Shown: positions 8,934 through 17,753, counted from the first letter of the stretch. The stretch: 64,000 nt of DNA from Kribbella jejuensis (GCF_006715085.1 NZ_VFMM01000001.1:1426001-1490000); one strand, 5' to 3'. Notes: generated from the sequence alone by a model not told the origin. A program made the numbers and translations.

Positions 8934-9908
8934 TCAGAGCCACCCTCGGTCGCGGGCGTGCCAGCCGAGTTGCAGGCGGGACCGCGAGTGGGTCTGTTCC
9001 ATCAGTTGCTGGACGCGTCTGGCGACCGTACGGCGGCTGATGCCCAGGCGGGCGCCTGCGGCGTCGTCGGTCAGTCCTGCGACCAGCAACGACAGCAGAT
9101 GCCTGTCCTCGGCCGACATGGCCTCCTCCGGTCGGAGCGCGTCCGAGTCCGTGACACTCAGCGGGCTGGCTCTGTTCCACACGGTCTCGAACAGAGCGAC
9201 CAGCGCGTCCAGCAGACTGCAGGGGTGTACCAGGAGGGCCGCGTCCTGAGCAGGCGTCGCCCAGTCCAGCGGTAGTAGTGCCAGCTCGCGGTCGGCGATG
9301 GCCAGCTTGGTCGGCAGCACGTCTGCGATGCGCGCCTGCTCCCCCGCACGCACATGGCTGACCGCACTGGCGGCCAGCACTGCGTCCGCGAGTGCAGAGC
9401 TGTCGTACACCACCCTGTACGCCACACCGGCGCCCTGCCGCGCCAGCTGCGTGCTGTTCACCTCAGCCGACGCGACGTACGGCGGGGCGACCAGCTCACG
9501 CATCTCGGCACGGGCCGTCCGCTGGACGCGGTCGAAGGCAAGGCCGACCGCGGTCTCGCCGGTGACGATCTCGATCAGCTCCTCGGTCCGCCGCGCGCCA
9601 CCTTGCCTGGTCGCCTCGGCCGCGAGCCGGTACGCCGCCTTGCGGATCCGCTCGAACTCCTGCTCCTGCCGCTGGATCAGCTGCTCGACGGCGAGCTCCG
9701 GCGGTACCGGCACGATCAGCTCGCCCGGAGCCGGCGTACGGTGCACGAAACCCTCTGCCAGCAGCACGTCGACGGCCCGCTGTACCTCCGGTACCGGACG
9801 GCCGAGCCGCTTGGCCAGGTCGTCCAGCGACGCCCCGCCGTGCCGGACCAGCTCCAGGTACGCCGTCTCCTCGTCCACGCCCAACCCGGTGGATCCCAGG
9901 ATCCCCAC
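8934..9908 (-). CDS. TrmB/LuxR-type transcriptional regulator
   Basis: A 324-aa regulator. Residues 1-65 form a TrmB-like winged helix (GVDEETAYLELVRHGGASLDDLAKRLGRPV, then VQRAVDVLLAEGFV). The middle is a PLD-like ligand or dimer region of the type seen in Streptomyces regulators, and a LuxR-type HTH lies at about 260-320 (LLVAGLTDDAAGARLGISRRTVARRVQQLM). Members often sit beside large secreted subtilases, as this one does, so control of the downstream protease is the natural inference. The gene reads divergently from the MgtE_N protein, with 82 bp between starts. Confidence 0.85.
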   Translation of the reverse strand: MGILGSTGLGVDEETAYLELVRHGGASLDDLAKRLGRPVPEVQRAVDVLLAEGFVHRTPAPGELIVPVPPELAVEQLIQRQEQEFERIRKAAYRLAAEATRQGGARRTEELIEIVTGETAVGLAFDRVQRTARAEMRELVAPPYVASAEVNSTQLARQGAGVAYRVVYDSSALADAVLAASAVSHVRAGEQARIADVLPTKLAIADRELALLPLDWATPAQDAALLVHPCSLLDALVALFETVWNRASPLSVTDSDALRPEEAMSAEDRHLLSLLVAGLTDDAAGARLGISRRTVARRVQQLMEQTHSRSRLQLGWHARDRGWL

Positions 9909-9990
9909 CCCACTCCGATCTCGCCCGAGGAGCCAAAGTCTACGAAGCGTCCTCAGCCGCGACTTCGCTCCGGCGAGTTAGCCTTCGGAC

Positions 9991-11265
9991 ATGACCGGAT
10001 CACCGTCGCGCGTGTACGTCGCCCGGCTCGCGGGCCTGCCGGTCTACGACCCGAACGGGGACCAGGTCGGCAAGGTCCGCGACGTCGTCGCGATGATGCG
10101 CCAGGGCGAGCAGCCGCCGCGGGTGCTCGGCCTGGTCGTCGAGGTGTTCACCCGGCGCCGGATCTTCCTCCCGATGACCCGGGTCACCTCGGTCGACGCC
10201 GGCCACGTGATCACCACCGGCCTGCTCAACATGCGGCGCTTCGAGCAGCGCGCGACCGAGGTACTCGTACTCGGTGAGCTCCTCGACCGGACCGTGACGA
10301 TCGCGGACACCGGTGCCAGCGCAGTGGTGTTCGACATGGCCATGGAGCAGTGGAGAGCCCGCGACTGGATGCTGACGAAGGTCGCGGTGCGGGAGGGCAC
10401 GAAACGCTTCCGTCGCCGCGGCCAGACGCACGTGCTCGACTGGAGCGACGTCAGCGGGTTCACCCAGGTGGAGGAAGGACAGGGCGCGACGCACATCCTC
10501 GCGGCGTTCGAGTCGATGCGTGCGGCCGACCTGGCCGGCGTACTGCACGACCTGTCCCCCAAGCGGCGTAAGGAGATCGCCACTGCGCTGAACGACGAGC
10601 GGCTGGCCGACGTACTCGAAGAGCTGCCCGAGGACATCCAGGTCGAGATCTTGGCCGGGCTGGACACCGAACGTGCAGCCGACGTGCTCGAGGAGATGTC
10701 CCCCGACGACGCCGCCGACCTGATCGCGGAGCTACCGACAGACACAGCAGAACGCCTACTCACGCTGATGGAGCCGGACGAAGCAGAAGACGTACGCCGG
10801 TTGCTCACCTACGAGGAGCACACCGCAGGCGGTCTGATGACGTCGGAGCCGGTCATCCTGCCCGTGGACGCCACGGTGGCCGACGCGCTCGCGCACGTAC
10901 GCAACGCAGACCTGAGCCCCGCACTGGCCGCCATGGTCTACGTCTGCCGTCCACCGCTCGAGACACCGACCGGACGGTTCATCGGCATCGGCCACATCCA
11001 GCGGCTGCTCCGAGAACCACCGTCCGAGCTCGTGTCCGCGGCACTCGACACGGACTTGGACGGGCTGCGGCCGGACGACAGCCTGCAGACCGTCAGCAAG
11101 TACCTGGCGACCTACAACCTGGTCGCCGCACCGGTGCTCGACGACGAGGGCCGGCTGCTCGGTGCGGTCACCGTCGACGACGTGCTCGACCACCTGCTCC
11201 CGGACGACTGGCGGGAACACGACCATCCGGAGAACGCGCAGGAGGTAGGCCACGATGCCACGTGA
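9991..11265 (+). CDS. soluble MgtE_N and CBS domain protein with PRC barrel
   Basis: A 424-aa cytoplasmic protein. Residues 5-80 are PRC-barrel-like (YVARLAGLPVYDPNGDQVGKVRDVV), a MgtE intracellular N domain follows at about 180-285 (repeats of DLSPKRRKEIATAL, LDTERAADVLEEM, MEPDEAEDVRRLL), and two CBS domains lie at about 285-410 (TAGGLMTSEPVI, LGAVTVDDVLDHLL). The membrane channel half of MgtE is absent: the protein stops after the CBS pair with no hydrophobic segment. It could sense Mg2+ or a nucleotide and act on a partner. The next gene, a DUF1003 membrane protein, overlaps it by 11 bp and is an obvious candidate. Confidence 0.9.
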   Translation: MTGSPSRVYVARLAGLPVYDPNGDQVGKVRDVVAMMRQGEQPPRVLGLVVEVFTRRRIFLPMTRVTSVDAGHVITTGLLNMRRFEQRATEVLVLGELLDRTVTIADTGASAVVFDMAMEQWRARDWMLTKVAVREGTKRFRRRGQTHVLDWSDVSGFTQVEEGQGATHILAAFESMRAADLAGVLHDLSPKRRKEIATALNDERLADVLEELPEDIQVEILAGLDTERAADVLEEMSPDDAADLIAELPTDTAERLLTLMEPDEAEDVRRLLTYEEHTAGGLMTSEPVILPVDATVADALAHVRNADLSPALAAMVYVCRPPLETPTGRFIGIGHIQRLLREPPSELVSAALDTDLDGLRPDDSLQTVSKYLATYNLVAAPVLDDEGRLLGAVTVDDVLDHLLPDDWREHDHPENAQEVGHDAT

Positions 11266-11815
11266 CGACCGCGGCACCGACGACCGACGCCAGCGTGGCA
11301 ACAGCGGCGCCGAGGAGCGCCGGCGGCTGCGCAACACCAACCGGCTGGACATCCCGCGCGAGCTGCGCCGCACCATCGCACTGCGCTCGGCCTACGACGC
11401 GGACGCGTTCGGCCGGCTGTCCGAGCGGATCGCGCGCTTCCTCGGCACCGGGCAGTTCCTGGTCTACATGACGGTGACGATCCTGTTCTGGATCGGCTGG
11501 AACATCTTCGCGCCGGTGAACCTGCGCTTCGACCAGTACCCGTTCATCTTCCTCACGCTCGCGCTCAGCCTGCAGGCGTCGTACGCCGCTCCGCTGATCC
11601 TGCTCGCCCAGAACCGGCAGGAGGGCCGCGACCGGGTGCAGTACGAACGCGACCGCGACGTGGACGCCCGGACCCGTGCGGACATGGAGTTCCTGGCCCG
11701 CGAGATGGCCTCGCTGCGGATGGCCGTCGGCGAGGTCGCCACCCGCGACTTCCTGCGCTCCGAGCTCCGCTCGTTGCTGGCCGACCTGGACACGCGCGAG
11801 GACGACCGGGTTTGA
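11255..11815 (+). CDS. DUF1003 membrane protein
   Basis: A 186-aa protein with a charged N-terminus (RNTNRLDIPRELRR), two hydrophobic segments at about 68-88 and 95-118 (FLVYMTVTILFWIGWNIF; PFIFLTLALSLQASYAAPLILL) and a long charged helical C-terminus that may form a coiled coil. This is the usual DUF1003 layout. The molecular function is not known. The start overlaps the end of the MgtE_N/CBS gene by 11 bp, which argues for translational coupling and a joint role, perhaps in divalent cation handling. Confidence 0.88.
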   Translation: MPRDDRGTDDRRQRGNSGAEERRRLRNTNRLDIPRELRRTIALRSAYDADAFGRLSERIARFLGTGQFLVYMTVTILFWIGWNIFAPVNLRFDQYPFIFLTLALSLQASYAAPLILLAQNRQEGRDRVQYERDRDVDARTRADMEFLAREMASLRMAVGEVATRDFLRSELRSLLADLDTREDDRV

Positions 11816-11858
11816 CCCCGAGCTAGGCTCACTATCAGGTGAGGAAGAAGGACGTGGG

Positions 11859-12752
11859 ATGAAAACTCGATTCGCGCCCGACCGGGGGCTGTCCAGCCGG
11901 ATGGTGATCACGAGCTTCCTGCTCGGGCTGCTCTACGTCGCGTTCGTCGGCGTACTGATCGCGCTCACCAGAAGCGCGGTGCTGGCCGTGGTGATCGCGG
12001 GCGGCATGCTGTTCGTCCAGTACTGGTTCTCCGACAAGATCGCGCTGTACGCGATGCACGGCCGGATCGTGACACCCGAGGAGGCGCCGCAGCTGCACGG
12101 CGCGATCGACCGGTTGTGCGCGCTCGCCGACATGCCGAAGCCGCGGGTCGCGATCGCCGACGTCGACCTGCCGAACGCCTTCGCCACCGGCCGCAACCCG
12201 AGCAACGCGGTGGTCTGCGTGACCACCGGCATCATGCGCCGGCTCGACCAGGACGAGCTCGAGGGCGTGCTGTCGCACGAGCTCTCGCACGTCGCGCACC
12301 GCGACGTCGCGGTGATGACGATCGCGTCGTTCCTCGGCGTGCTGGCCGGCCTGATCACCCGTTTCGGGCTGTACGGCGGCCTCGGCCGCAACCGTGACCA
12401 GAACGCGGCGCTCGTCGTGCTGACCATCGTTGCGGTGTCGGTCGTCGTCTACGCGATCTCGTTCCTGCTCACCCGGGCGCTGTCGCGCTACCGCGAACTG
12501 GCCGCCGACCGGGCCGGCGCGATGCTCACCGGCAGACCGTCCACACTGGCATCGGCGCTGACGAAGATCAGCGGGGACATCGCCCGAATACCGTCGCGCG
12601 ACCTGCGCTCGGCGCAGGCGTTCAACGCGTTCTTCTTCGCGCCGGCGCTGTCCGGCAAGAGCGTGTCGTCGCTGTTCTCGACGCACCCGTCGCTCGAGAC
12701 ACGCATCGACCGCCTCGGCGCCCTCTCCCGCGAGCTGGGCGAGCAAGCTTAG
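11859..12752 (+). CDS. htpX: zinc metalloprotease HtpX
   Basis: Membrane-bound M48 metalloprotease that removes damaged membrane proteins. The ATG at 11859 is preceded by a GAGGAAGAAGGA ribosome site; a longer open frame upstream overlaps DUF1003 and is rejected. The 297-aa product has two N-terminal transmembrane segments (about 15-36 and 38-55), the zinc motif HELSH (His140, Glu141, His144) and the third-ligand region RELAADRAG. Further hydrophobic segments follow the motif. It is followed after 28 bp by a PspAB-like gene, so a membrane-stress role is supported by context. Confidence 0.94.
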   Translation: MKTRFAPDRGLSSRMVITSFLLGLLYVAFVGVLIALTRSAVLAVVIAGGMLFVQYWFSDKIALYAMHGRIVTPEEAPQLHGAIDRLCALADMPKPRVAIADVDLPNAFATGRNPSNAVVCVTTGIMRRLDQDELEGVLSHELSHVAHRDVAVMTIASFLGVLAGLITRFGLYGGLGRNRDQNAALVVLTIVAVSVVVYAISFLLTRALSRYRELAADRAGAMLTGRPSTLASALTKISGDIARIPSRDLRSAQAFNAFFFAPALSGKSVSSLFSTHPSLETRIDRLGALSRELGEQA

Positions 12753-12753
12753 G

Positions 12754-12771
12754 GTAGGTCGGCCGACCTAC
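12754..12771. promoter_or_regulatory. 18-bp perfect palindrome between htpX and PspAB-like gene
   Basis: GTAGGTCGGCCGACCTAC is a perfect palindrome with no loop, 1 bp after the htpX stop and 9 bp before the next ATG. The absence of a loop and of a T-run makes an operator for a dimeric regulator (TetR-like in style) more likely than a terminator. It overlaps the region that must hold the ribosome site of the next gene. Confidence 0.5.
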
Positions 12772-12780
12772 TCTCGGAAC

Positions 12781-13344
12781 ATGGGACTTCTCGACATCCT
12801 GCTCGGCAGGAGCAAAGCCGTTCCGCCGAACCTCGACCAGTTGTTCTCGCTTCCGTCGGCCGCGATCACCTTGGAGACCGCGGCCGACTACCGCCCGACC
12901 GGCAGCGGCTCGGTCTGCTTCAAGGCAGCCGAGGGCGGTGGCTTCTCCACGCTCCGCGAGGAGGTCGACAAGCTGCTCGCCCTCGACAACGGCAAGTTCA
13001 CCAGTACGACGGACTCGTACGGCTTCACCTGGCTGGTCCGGCAGACCGCACCCGACGACCTGGAAACGCTCGTCACCGACCTGCACGCGGTGAACACGTC
13101 CCTGGTCGACGCAGGCTTCGGCAACGCGCTGCTGTGCACGCTGGTCGCGTTCACCAACGGCACCGAGCCACTGGGCCTGGTGTACCTGTACAAGCGCGGC
13201 TCCTGGTACCCGTTCGTCCCGGTCGGCGCCGACCGCCGCGACAACGCCAAGGAGCTCCAGATCCGGTCGGTCGTCGGTGCCGACCTGAACTTCGAGCAGG
13301 ACCTGTCCCGGTGGTTCCCGATCTACGGCGCCCCCGGCCTCTGA
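12781..13344 (+). CDS. PspA-associated protein, PspAB-like
   Basis: A 187-aa soluble protein that fits the family found downstream of htpX in actinobacteria and named PspA-associated protein PspAB; it begins MGLLDILLGRSKAVPPNL. It has no signal peptide and no membrane helix. The C-terminal part (LGLVYLYKRGSWYPFVPVG, then EDLSRWFPIYGAPGL-like residues) is the most characteristic. Assignment rests on recall of the family and on the htpX neighbour. The likely role is envelope stress; no pspA gene is in this window. Confidence 0.8.
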   Translation: MGLLDILLGRSKAVPPNLDQLFSLPSAAITLETAADYRPTGSGSVCFKAAEGGGFSTLREEVDKLLALDNGKFTSTTDSYGFTWLVRQTAPDDLETLVTDLHAVNTSLVDAGFGNALLCTLVAFTNGTEPLGLVYLYKRGSWYPFVPVGADRRDNAKELQIRSVVGADLNFEQDLSRWFPIYGAPGL

Positions 13345-13351
13345 CCCACCC

Positions 13352-13451
13352 CCGCCGAGTCGTGTCGTTCGGCGGCCGGCCGCTCCCGGCGAGTCGTGGA
13401 TCGAGGTTGTCGGAAAGCGGGTTCCAACAGCCAGTAGTCACGACTCGGCGG
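13352..13451. repeat. direct and inverted copies of a CCGCCGAGTCGTG motif
   Basis: The 207-bp gap before mrp holds CCGCCGAGTCGTG at 13352-13364, a near copy CGGCGAGTCGTG at 13387-13398, and the exact reverse complement CACGACTCGGCGG at 13439-13451. The outer pair could form a 13-bp stem with a 74-base loop, or serve as spaced protein sites. No gene is evident here. It may be a regulatory site or a decayed intergenic repeat. Confidence 0.5.
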
Positions 13452-13550
13452 AAGTGGTCATCCGCCGTACACCGGCGACTCGGGCGGGTGGGGGCGTATG
13501 TCACATGGACCGCGGTCCGGGGTTCTCAGGTGAGCACGTAGCCTGGGGGC

Positions 13551-14696
13551 ATGGCTCCCACTGCTGATCAGGTGACCACGGCACTCGGTGGTGTGCTGGA
13601 CCCGGAGATCAAGAAACCGATCACGGATCTGGGCATGGTCGAGTCCGTCGCCGTCCGGGAGGACGGCGTGGTCGCCGTCCGTATCCTGCTGACCGTCGCC
13701 GGCTGTCCGATGAAGGACACGCTGCGCCGCGACGTCACGGCCGCGGTCAGCAAACTCGACGGCGTCACCGGGGTCGAGATCGACCTCGGGGTGATGTCGA
13801 CCGAGCAGCGCGCCGCCCTGCAGACGCAGTTGCGCGGCGGCGTGGCCGAGAAGGAGATCCCGTTCTCCCGGCCGGACTCGCTGACCAAGGTGTTCGCGAT
13901 CGCCTCCGGCAAGGGCGGCGTCGGCAAGTCCTCGGTGACGGTGAACCTGGCCGTCGCGATGGCCCGGCAGGGCCTGTCGGTCGGCGTCCTGGACGCGGAC
14001 ATCTACGGCCACTCGGTGCCGGCCATGTTCGGCGTCGCGGACGAGCGGCCGACCGCGGTGGACGACATGATCATGCCGGTGCCCGCGCACGGCGTGAAGG
14101 TGATCTCGATCGGCATGCTGAAGCCGAAGCGCGACCAGGTGGTCGCCTGGCGCGGCCCGATCCTGGACCGCGCTCTCGTCCAGATGCTCGCCGACGTGTA
14201 CTGGGGCGACCTCGACGTACTGCTGCTCGACCTGCCGCCCGGTACCGGTGACATCGCGATCTCGGTCGGCCAGCGGCTCACCAGCGCCGAGGTGATCGTC
14301 GTGACCACCCCGCAGGAGGCCGCCGCCGAGGTGGCCGAGCGGGCCGGCACGATGGCGCAGATGGTGCATCAGCGGGTGGCCGGCGTGGTCGAGAACATGT
14401 CGTACCTGCCCTGCCCGCACTGCGGTCCGGAGCACCGGATCGAGATCTTCGGCTCCGGCGGCGGCACCCGGGTCGCCGAGACGCTGTCCGCGCGGCTCGG
14501 ATACCCGATCCCGCTGCTCGGCGAGATCCCGCTGGACGAGCGGCTCCGCTCCGGCGGCGACCTCGGCCGGCCGCTCGCGATGGCCGACCCGGACACCCCG
14601 GCGGCGCAGGTGCTCGACAAGATCGCCTCGACGCTCGGCGGCAAGCCGCGCGGCCTCCTGGGCCGTCAGCTGGGCCTCTCCCCGGTCGGCCGCTGA
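13551..14696 (+). CDS. mrp: Mrp/NBP35-type P-loop ATPase (Fe-S carrier)
   Basis: A 381-aa cytoplasmic ATPase that binds and delivers iron-sulfur clusters. An N-terminal MIP18/DUF59 domain (about 5-95, with Cys52 in AGCPMKD) is fused to a deviant Walker A loop GKGGVGKS (120-127), a switch region VLDADIYGHSVP, LLLDLPPGTGD, and the CPHC pair (Cys288, Cys291) expected to bridge a cluster between subunits. The start ATG follows a GGGGGC stretch. It converges on tatB, as its relatives do in other actinobacteria. Confidence 0.94.
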   Translation: MAPTADQVTTALGGVLDPEIKKPITDLGMVESVAVREDGVVAVRILLTVAGCPMKDTLRRDVTAAVSKLDGVTGVEIDLGVMSTEQRAALQTQLRGGVAEKEIPFSRPDSLTKVFAIASGKGGVGKSSVTVNLAVAMARQGLSVGVLDADIYGHSVPAMFGVADERPTAVDDMIMPVPAHGVKVISIGMLKPKRDQVVAWRGPILDRALVQMLADVYWGDLDVLLLDLPPGTGDIAISVGQRLTSAEVIVVTTPQEAAAEVAERAGTMAQMVHQRVAGVVENMSYLPCPHCGPEHRIEIFGSGGGTRVAETLSARLGYPIPLLGEIPLDERLRSGGDLGRPLAMADPDTPAAQVLDKIASTLGGKPRGLLGRQLGLSPVGR

Positions 14697-14713
14697 ACCA
14701 CCCCGCCACTGAA

Positions 14714-14754
14714 CCGCCGCTGACGGCCTGAGGATCAGCGCCGCCGCTGACGGC
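14714..14754. repeat. 14-bp direct repeat between mrp and tatB
   Basis: CCGCCGCTGACGGC occurs at 14714-14727 and again at 14741-14754 in the 64-bp convergent gap between mrp and tatB. The second copy is part of a small hairpin (14744-14759). Its function is unknown. Confidence 0.45.
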
Positions 14755-14759
14755 AGCGG
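14744..14759. terminator. possible short hairpin terminator between mrp and tatB
   Basis: CCGCTG-ACGG-CAGCGG makes a 6-bp GC stem with a 4-base loop, next to the tatB stop and 48 bp after the mrp stop. It has no T-run. It could end transcription from either side, but the stem is short. Confidence 0.3.
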
Positions 14760-14760
14760 A

Positions 14761-15105
14761 TCAGGTCGACTCGGGGTCGAACGGCGGCTTGGCGCCGGCC
14801 GGGAGCCGCTGCGGCGTGGTCGAGGTGTCGGAGAAGTCGGCCGTCACCGACTTGACCTCGTCCTCGATGGGGTCGAGCAGGTGCTTGCGGACGAAGTTCT
14901 TCGGGTTCAGGTCCTGGAGCTCGAGGTCGGCGTACTCCGGGCCGAGCTCGTTGCGCAGGTCGTTCTGCGCGTTGTTCACCATCTGCCGGACCTGCCGGAG
15001 CAGGCGGCCCGCCGTACGGGCGAACTCCGGGAGCCGGTCCGGCCCGAAGACGAGTACGGCAACGATCGCGATCACGACCAGTTCGAGCGGTCCGATGCCG
15101 AACAT
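14761..15105 (-). CDS. tatB: Sec-independent translocase subunit TatB
   Basis: A 114-aa component of the twin-arginine export machinery. The N-terminal hydrophobic helix (FGIGPLELVVIAIVAVLVFGP, residues 2-22) is followed by the GPDRLPE hinge and a long amphipathic helix, then an acidic and Pro-rich tail, as in TatB. The start ATG has an AAAGGTGAGG ribosome site. It lies 55 bp downstream of htrA in the order sigE, anti-sigma, RseB-like, htrA, tatB. A candidate Tat substrate is the sugar-binding lipoprotein at 60848-62209. Confidence 0.93.
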   Translation of the reverse strand: MFGIGPLELVVIAIVAVLVFGPDRLPEFARTAGRLLRQVRQMVNNAQNDLRNELGPEYADLELQDLNPKNFVRKHLLDPIEDEVKSVTADFSDTSTTPQRLPAGAKPPFDPEST

Positions 15106-15160
15106 GTCCTCACCTTTCGTACGTCCCGGGCCAGCCTATCCCCAGCCCGGCTACAACGCC

Positions 15161-16618
15161 TCAGCCGATCTGCTGGCCGAGCGTCAGCGTAACCGTCCTG
15201 GACCGTCCGCCCCGCTCGTAGGCGAGTCGCACGGCCTCACCCGGCTGGTGCGTGCGGATCGCCACGATCAGCACCTCGGCGCTGTCCACGGACTGGTTGT
15301 TGATCGCGGTGATCACGTCGCCGACCCGCAGCCCGGCCCGCGCGGCCGGCGAACTCGGGCTGACCGCACTGACCCGGCCGCCGCCCTCGAACGTCATGTC
15401 CACGCTGGCCCCGATCACCGGGTACGACGCCTGACCGGTCGCGATCAGTTGCTGAGCGGTCCGCCGCGCCTGGTCGATCGGGATCGCGAACCCGAGCCCG
15501 ATGCTCCCGCTCTGCCCCTCGCCCGCACCGGGCACGGTGGCGATCGCGGAGTTGACGCCGATCACCCGCGCGTTCATGTCGACCAGCGGACCACCCGAGT
15601 TGCCCGGGTTGATCGCCGCGTCGGTCTGCAGCGCGCTGATGTACGACGATTCCTGGCTCGGGTCGTCACCGGTGGTCACCGGCCGGTTCTTCGCCGAGAT
15701 GATGCCCGAGGTGACGGTGCCGGCCAGGCCGAGCGGCGAACCGATCGCGACCACGTCCTGCCCGACGATCGCGGACTCCGAGCGGCCGAACTGCACCGAC
15801 GGAGCGCTCAGCCCGGTCACCTGGACCACGGCCAGGTCGTACGCCGGGGAGCGCCCGACGAGCCGCGCTGTCGCGGTCTTGTTGTCGTTGGTCACGACCT
15901 GGATCGAACCGCCCTTGGCCGCGCCCTCGACCACATGGTTGTTGGTCAGGATGTGCCCGAGGTTGTCGATCACGAACCCGGAACCGGTCGCCCCGGAGTT
16001 GTCCGAACCCTCGACCTTGAGCTGGACGACGCTCGGCAGCAGGGTCGCGGCCACCGCGGACACCGAGCCGGTGCGGATCTTCGGGTCCGCGCCGGTACCG
16101 ACCGGCGGATCGGGCTGGGTGGCGATCGGAGCGTTCCGGCCGTCCAGCGCGACCACCACCGTGGCGGCACCGGCACCGGCGACGACCGCGATCACGACGG
16201 CGACCAGTGCGGCGATCGTGACGATCCGGTTCACCCTGGGCGGCTCGGACGTGTACGCACGGGCCTGCTGCTGGTGCCAGTCGGCCGGTGGCGGCGGGAC
16301 GTACGACGGACGGTACTGCGGCTGCTCGGTCGGCCAGGCCTGCCCGGGGTAGACCGGACGGAAGCCCTGCTGCTGTGGCTCGGGACGGCCGAAGCTGCGC
16401 TGCGAGGTGGAGCGGCCGGCGTTCGTCTGCCGGTACGCGGCGTCGGAACCGGGCGGCCGCAGCGGCAGGTTGCCGGCTCCGGGAGGCGGCGGGGTCAGCG
16501 CGGACAGCGGCGGACCGTCAGGTCCGGTGGACGCGGGCGGAGTGGGCGCAGCGGGCTGCACCGCGGTCGGTTCCGCGGTCGCCGGATTCGGAACTGTCGG
16601 CTCGGATTCGTCACTCAT
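15161..16618 (-). CDS. htrA: HtrA/DegP-type membrane serine protease with PDZ domain
   Basis: Periplasm-facing quality-control protease of 485 aa. The ATG at 16618 is chosen because residues upstream in the same frame are not protein-like. The order is: a Pro/Gln-rich cytoplasmic tail (1-128), one transmembrane helix (131-157), a trypsin-like domain with His228 (TNNHVV), Asp261 (AYDLAVV) and Ser341 (NPGNSGGP), and a PDZ domain (about 395-480; GRVSAVSPSSPAARAGLRVGD). It sits at the end of the sigE stress cluster and is a typical SigE target in mycobacteria. Confidence 0.94.
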   Translation of the reverse strand: MSDESEPTVPNPATAEPTAVQPAAPTPPASTGPDGPPLSALTPPPPGAGNLPLRPPGSDAAYRQTNAGRSTSQRSFGRPEPQQQGFRPVYPGQAWPTEQPQYRPSYVPPPPADWHQQQARAYTSEPPRVNRIVTIAALVAVVIAVVAGAGAATVVVALDGRNAPIATQPDPPVGTGADPKIRTGSVSAVAATLLPSVVQLKVEGSDNSGATGSGFVIDNLGHILTNNHVVEGAAKGGSIQVVTNDNKTATARLVGRSPAYDLAVVQVTGLSAPSVQFGRSESAIVGQDVVAIGSPLGLAGTVTSGIISAKNRPVTTGDDPSQESSYISALQTDAAINPGNSGGPLVDMNARVIGVNSAIATVPGAGEGQSGSIGLGFAIPIDQARRTAQQLIATGQASYPVIGASVDMTFEGGGRVSAVSPSSPAARAGLRVGDVITAINNQSVDSAEVLIVAIRTHQPGEAVRLAYERGGRSRTVTLTLGQQIG

Positions 16619-16697
16619 TGACGGTCCCCGCCTCACGTCGTCGTCGTGGTCGTGTGTCGGGAGTCCCCGGGGTCGCCGGAAATACTTCCAGCTCTGA

Positions 16698-17750
16698 TTA
16701 TCCCAGCTTCGGCGACAGTGCACCCATCGGAGTGAGCCAGGTCGCGATTTTCGCCAGTCCGGTACCCAGCCGCTGCAGCGCCGAAAGCTTCTCCGGCAGG
16801 TCGTGCGGGAACGCCCGGACCACCTGCCCGAGCTGCTCCGGCGGCAGGTCCCCGATCAGCGTGTAGACGATCCCGCCGGACGACCAGACGACGTACGACG
16901 GCATCCCGTAGCGCACATAGACGCCCGGGCTGTCGGTGCCGGTGAAGCCCGCCACCGCGGCCGGGTCCAGTGCACCGCGCTGCTCGAACAGGGACACGTT
17001 GAACAGGCCGTCGGAGTACGAGAACTGGAGGGACCCGTTGCTGGTGTCCTGGTGGACGTCGTACAGCTTGAGGGACGCGGGCAGCTCCGGGGCGCACATC
17101 CAGCCCTGGGAGCGGAGGTTGTCGACCTTGCCCATGCCGAGCGACTCGACACCGTTGGGCAGCATCGGCGGCAGGTGACCGAGGAACTCGGAGCTCTCGA
17201 TCTCGAGCTCGGTGAAGACCGTGGCACGGACCATCGTCCTGCCGTCGGCACTGAACAGCTGGCGCTGCAGCAACAGCCCGGTCGCCTTGTCGATCCAGAA
17301 GCGCGCAGCCAGCGTCTTGTCGTCCCGCAGGGCCTCCACGAGCACAGCCGTCCGGCCCACCAGGTCCGTGCAGCACTTGTCGACCAGCTCGTACGTCGAC
17401 TGCAGCAACGCCAGCGGTCCGCCGTCGATGGCCGCGTCCGTGGTCGTCGCACGCTGCACGAACGCCTTCGCGCCGGGCGCGGACGACCCGAGGACGCTGA
17501 TCTCGGAGCCCTGCGACGCCGCATGCACGATGTCGAACATGGCTGAGCTGGCGCCCTGCGGTCCCCAGGCGGTGATGATCTGGGTGCCGTGGTACGAGAC
17601 GTGGTTCGGGGCGTCGGCGGCTCTGCGCAACCAGCTGACCGCGGTCGGTGAGTCAGCCTTGGAAGTCACAGGTACCGCGACGGCGGACGCGGGCAGGCCG
17701 AAGCCGATCAGGGCGGTACTGACCAGGACGGCGAGCCGGGACAGGCTCAC
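16698..17750 (-). CDS. exported MucB/RseB-like sigma factor regulatory protein
   Basis: A 350-aa exported protein. The GTG at 17750 gives a signal peptide (SLSRLAVLVSTALIGFGLPASAVA), cleavage near 26. The N-terminal domain begins with AVSWLRRAADAPNHVSYHGTQII, close in pattern to the start of MucB/RseB, which protects an anti-sigma factor and senses envelope stress. A C-terminal domain follows (about 230-325). The reading frame starts 4 bp after the anti-sigma stop, so it is in the sigE operon. Family assignment is from pattern and position. Confidence 0.82.
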   Translation of the reverse strand: MSLSRLAVLVSTALIGFGLPASAVAVPVTSKADSPTAVSWLRRAADAPNHVSYHGTQIITAWGPQGASSAMFDIVHAASQGSEISVLGSSAPGAKAFVQRATTTDAAIDGGPLALLQSTYELVDKCCTDLVGRTAVLVEALRDDKTLAARFWIDKATGLLLQRQLFSADGRTMVRATVFTELEIESSEFLGHLPPMLPNGVESLGMGKVDNLRSQGWMCAPELPASLKLYDVHQDTSNGSLQFSYSDGLFNVSLFEQRGALDPAAVAGFTGTDSPGVYVRYGMPSYVVWSSGGIVYTLIGDLPPEQLGQVVRAFPHDLPEKLSALQRLGTGLAKIATWLTPMGALSPKLG

Positions 17751-17753
17751 CGG

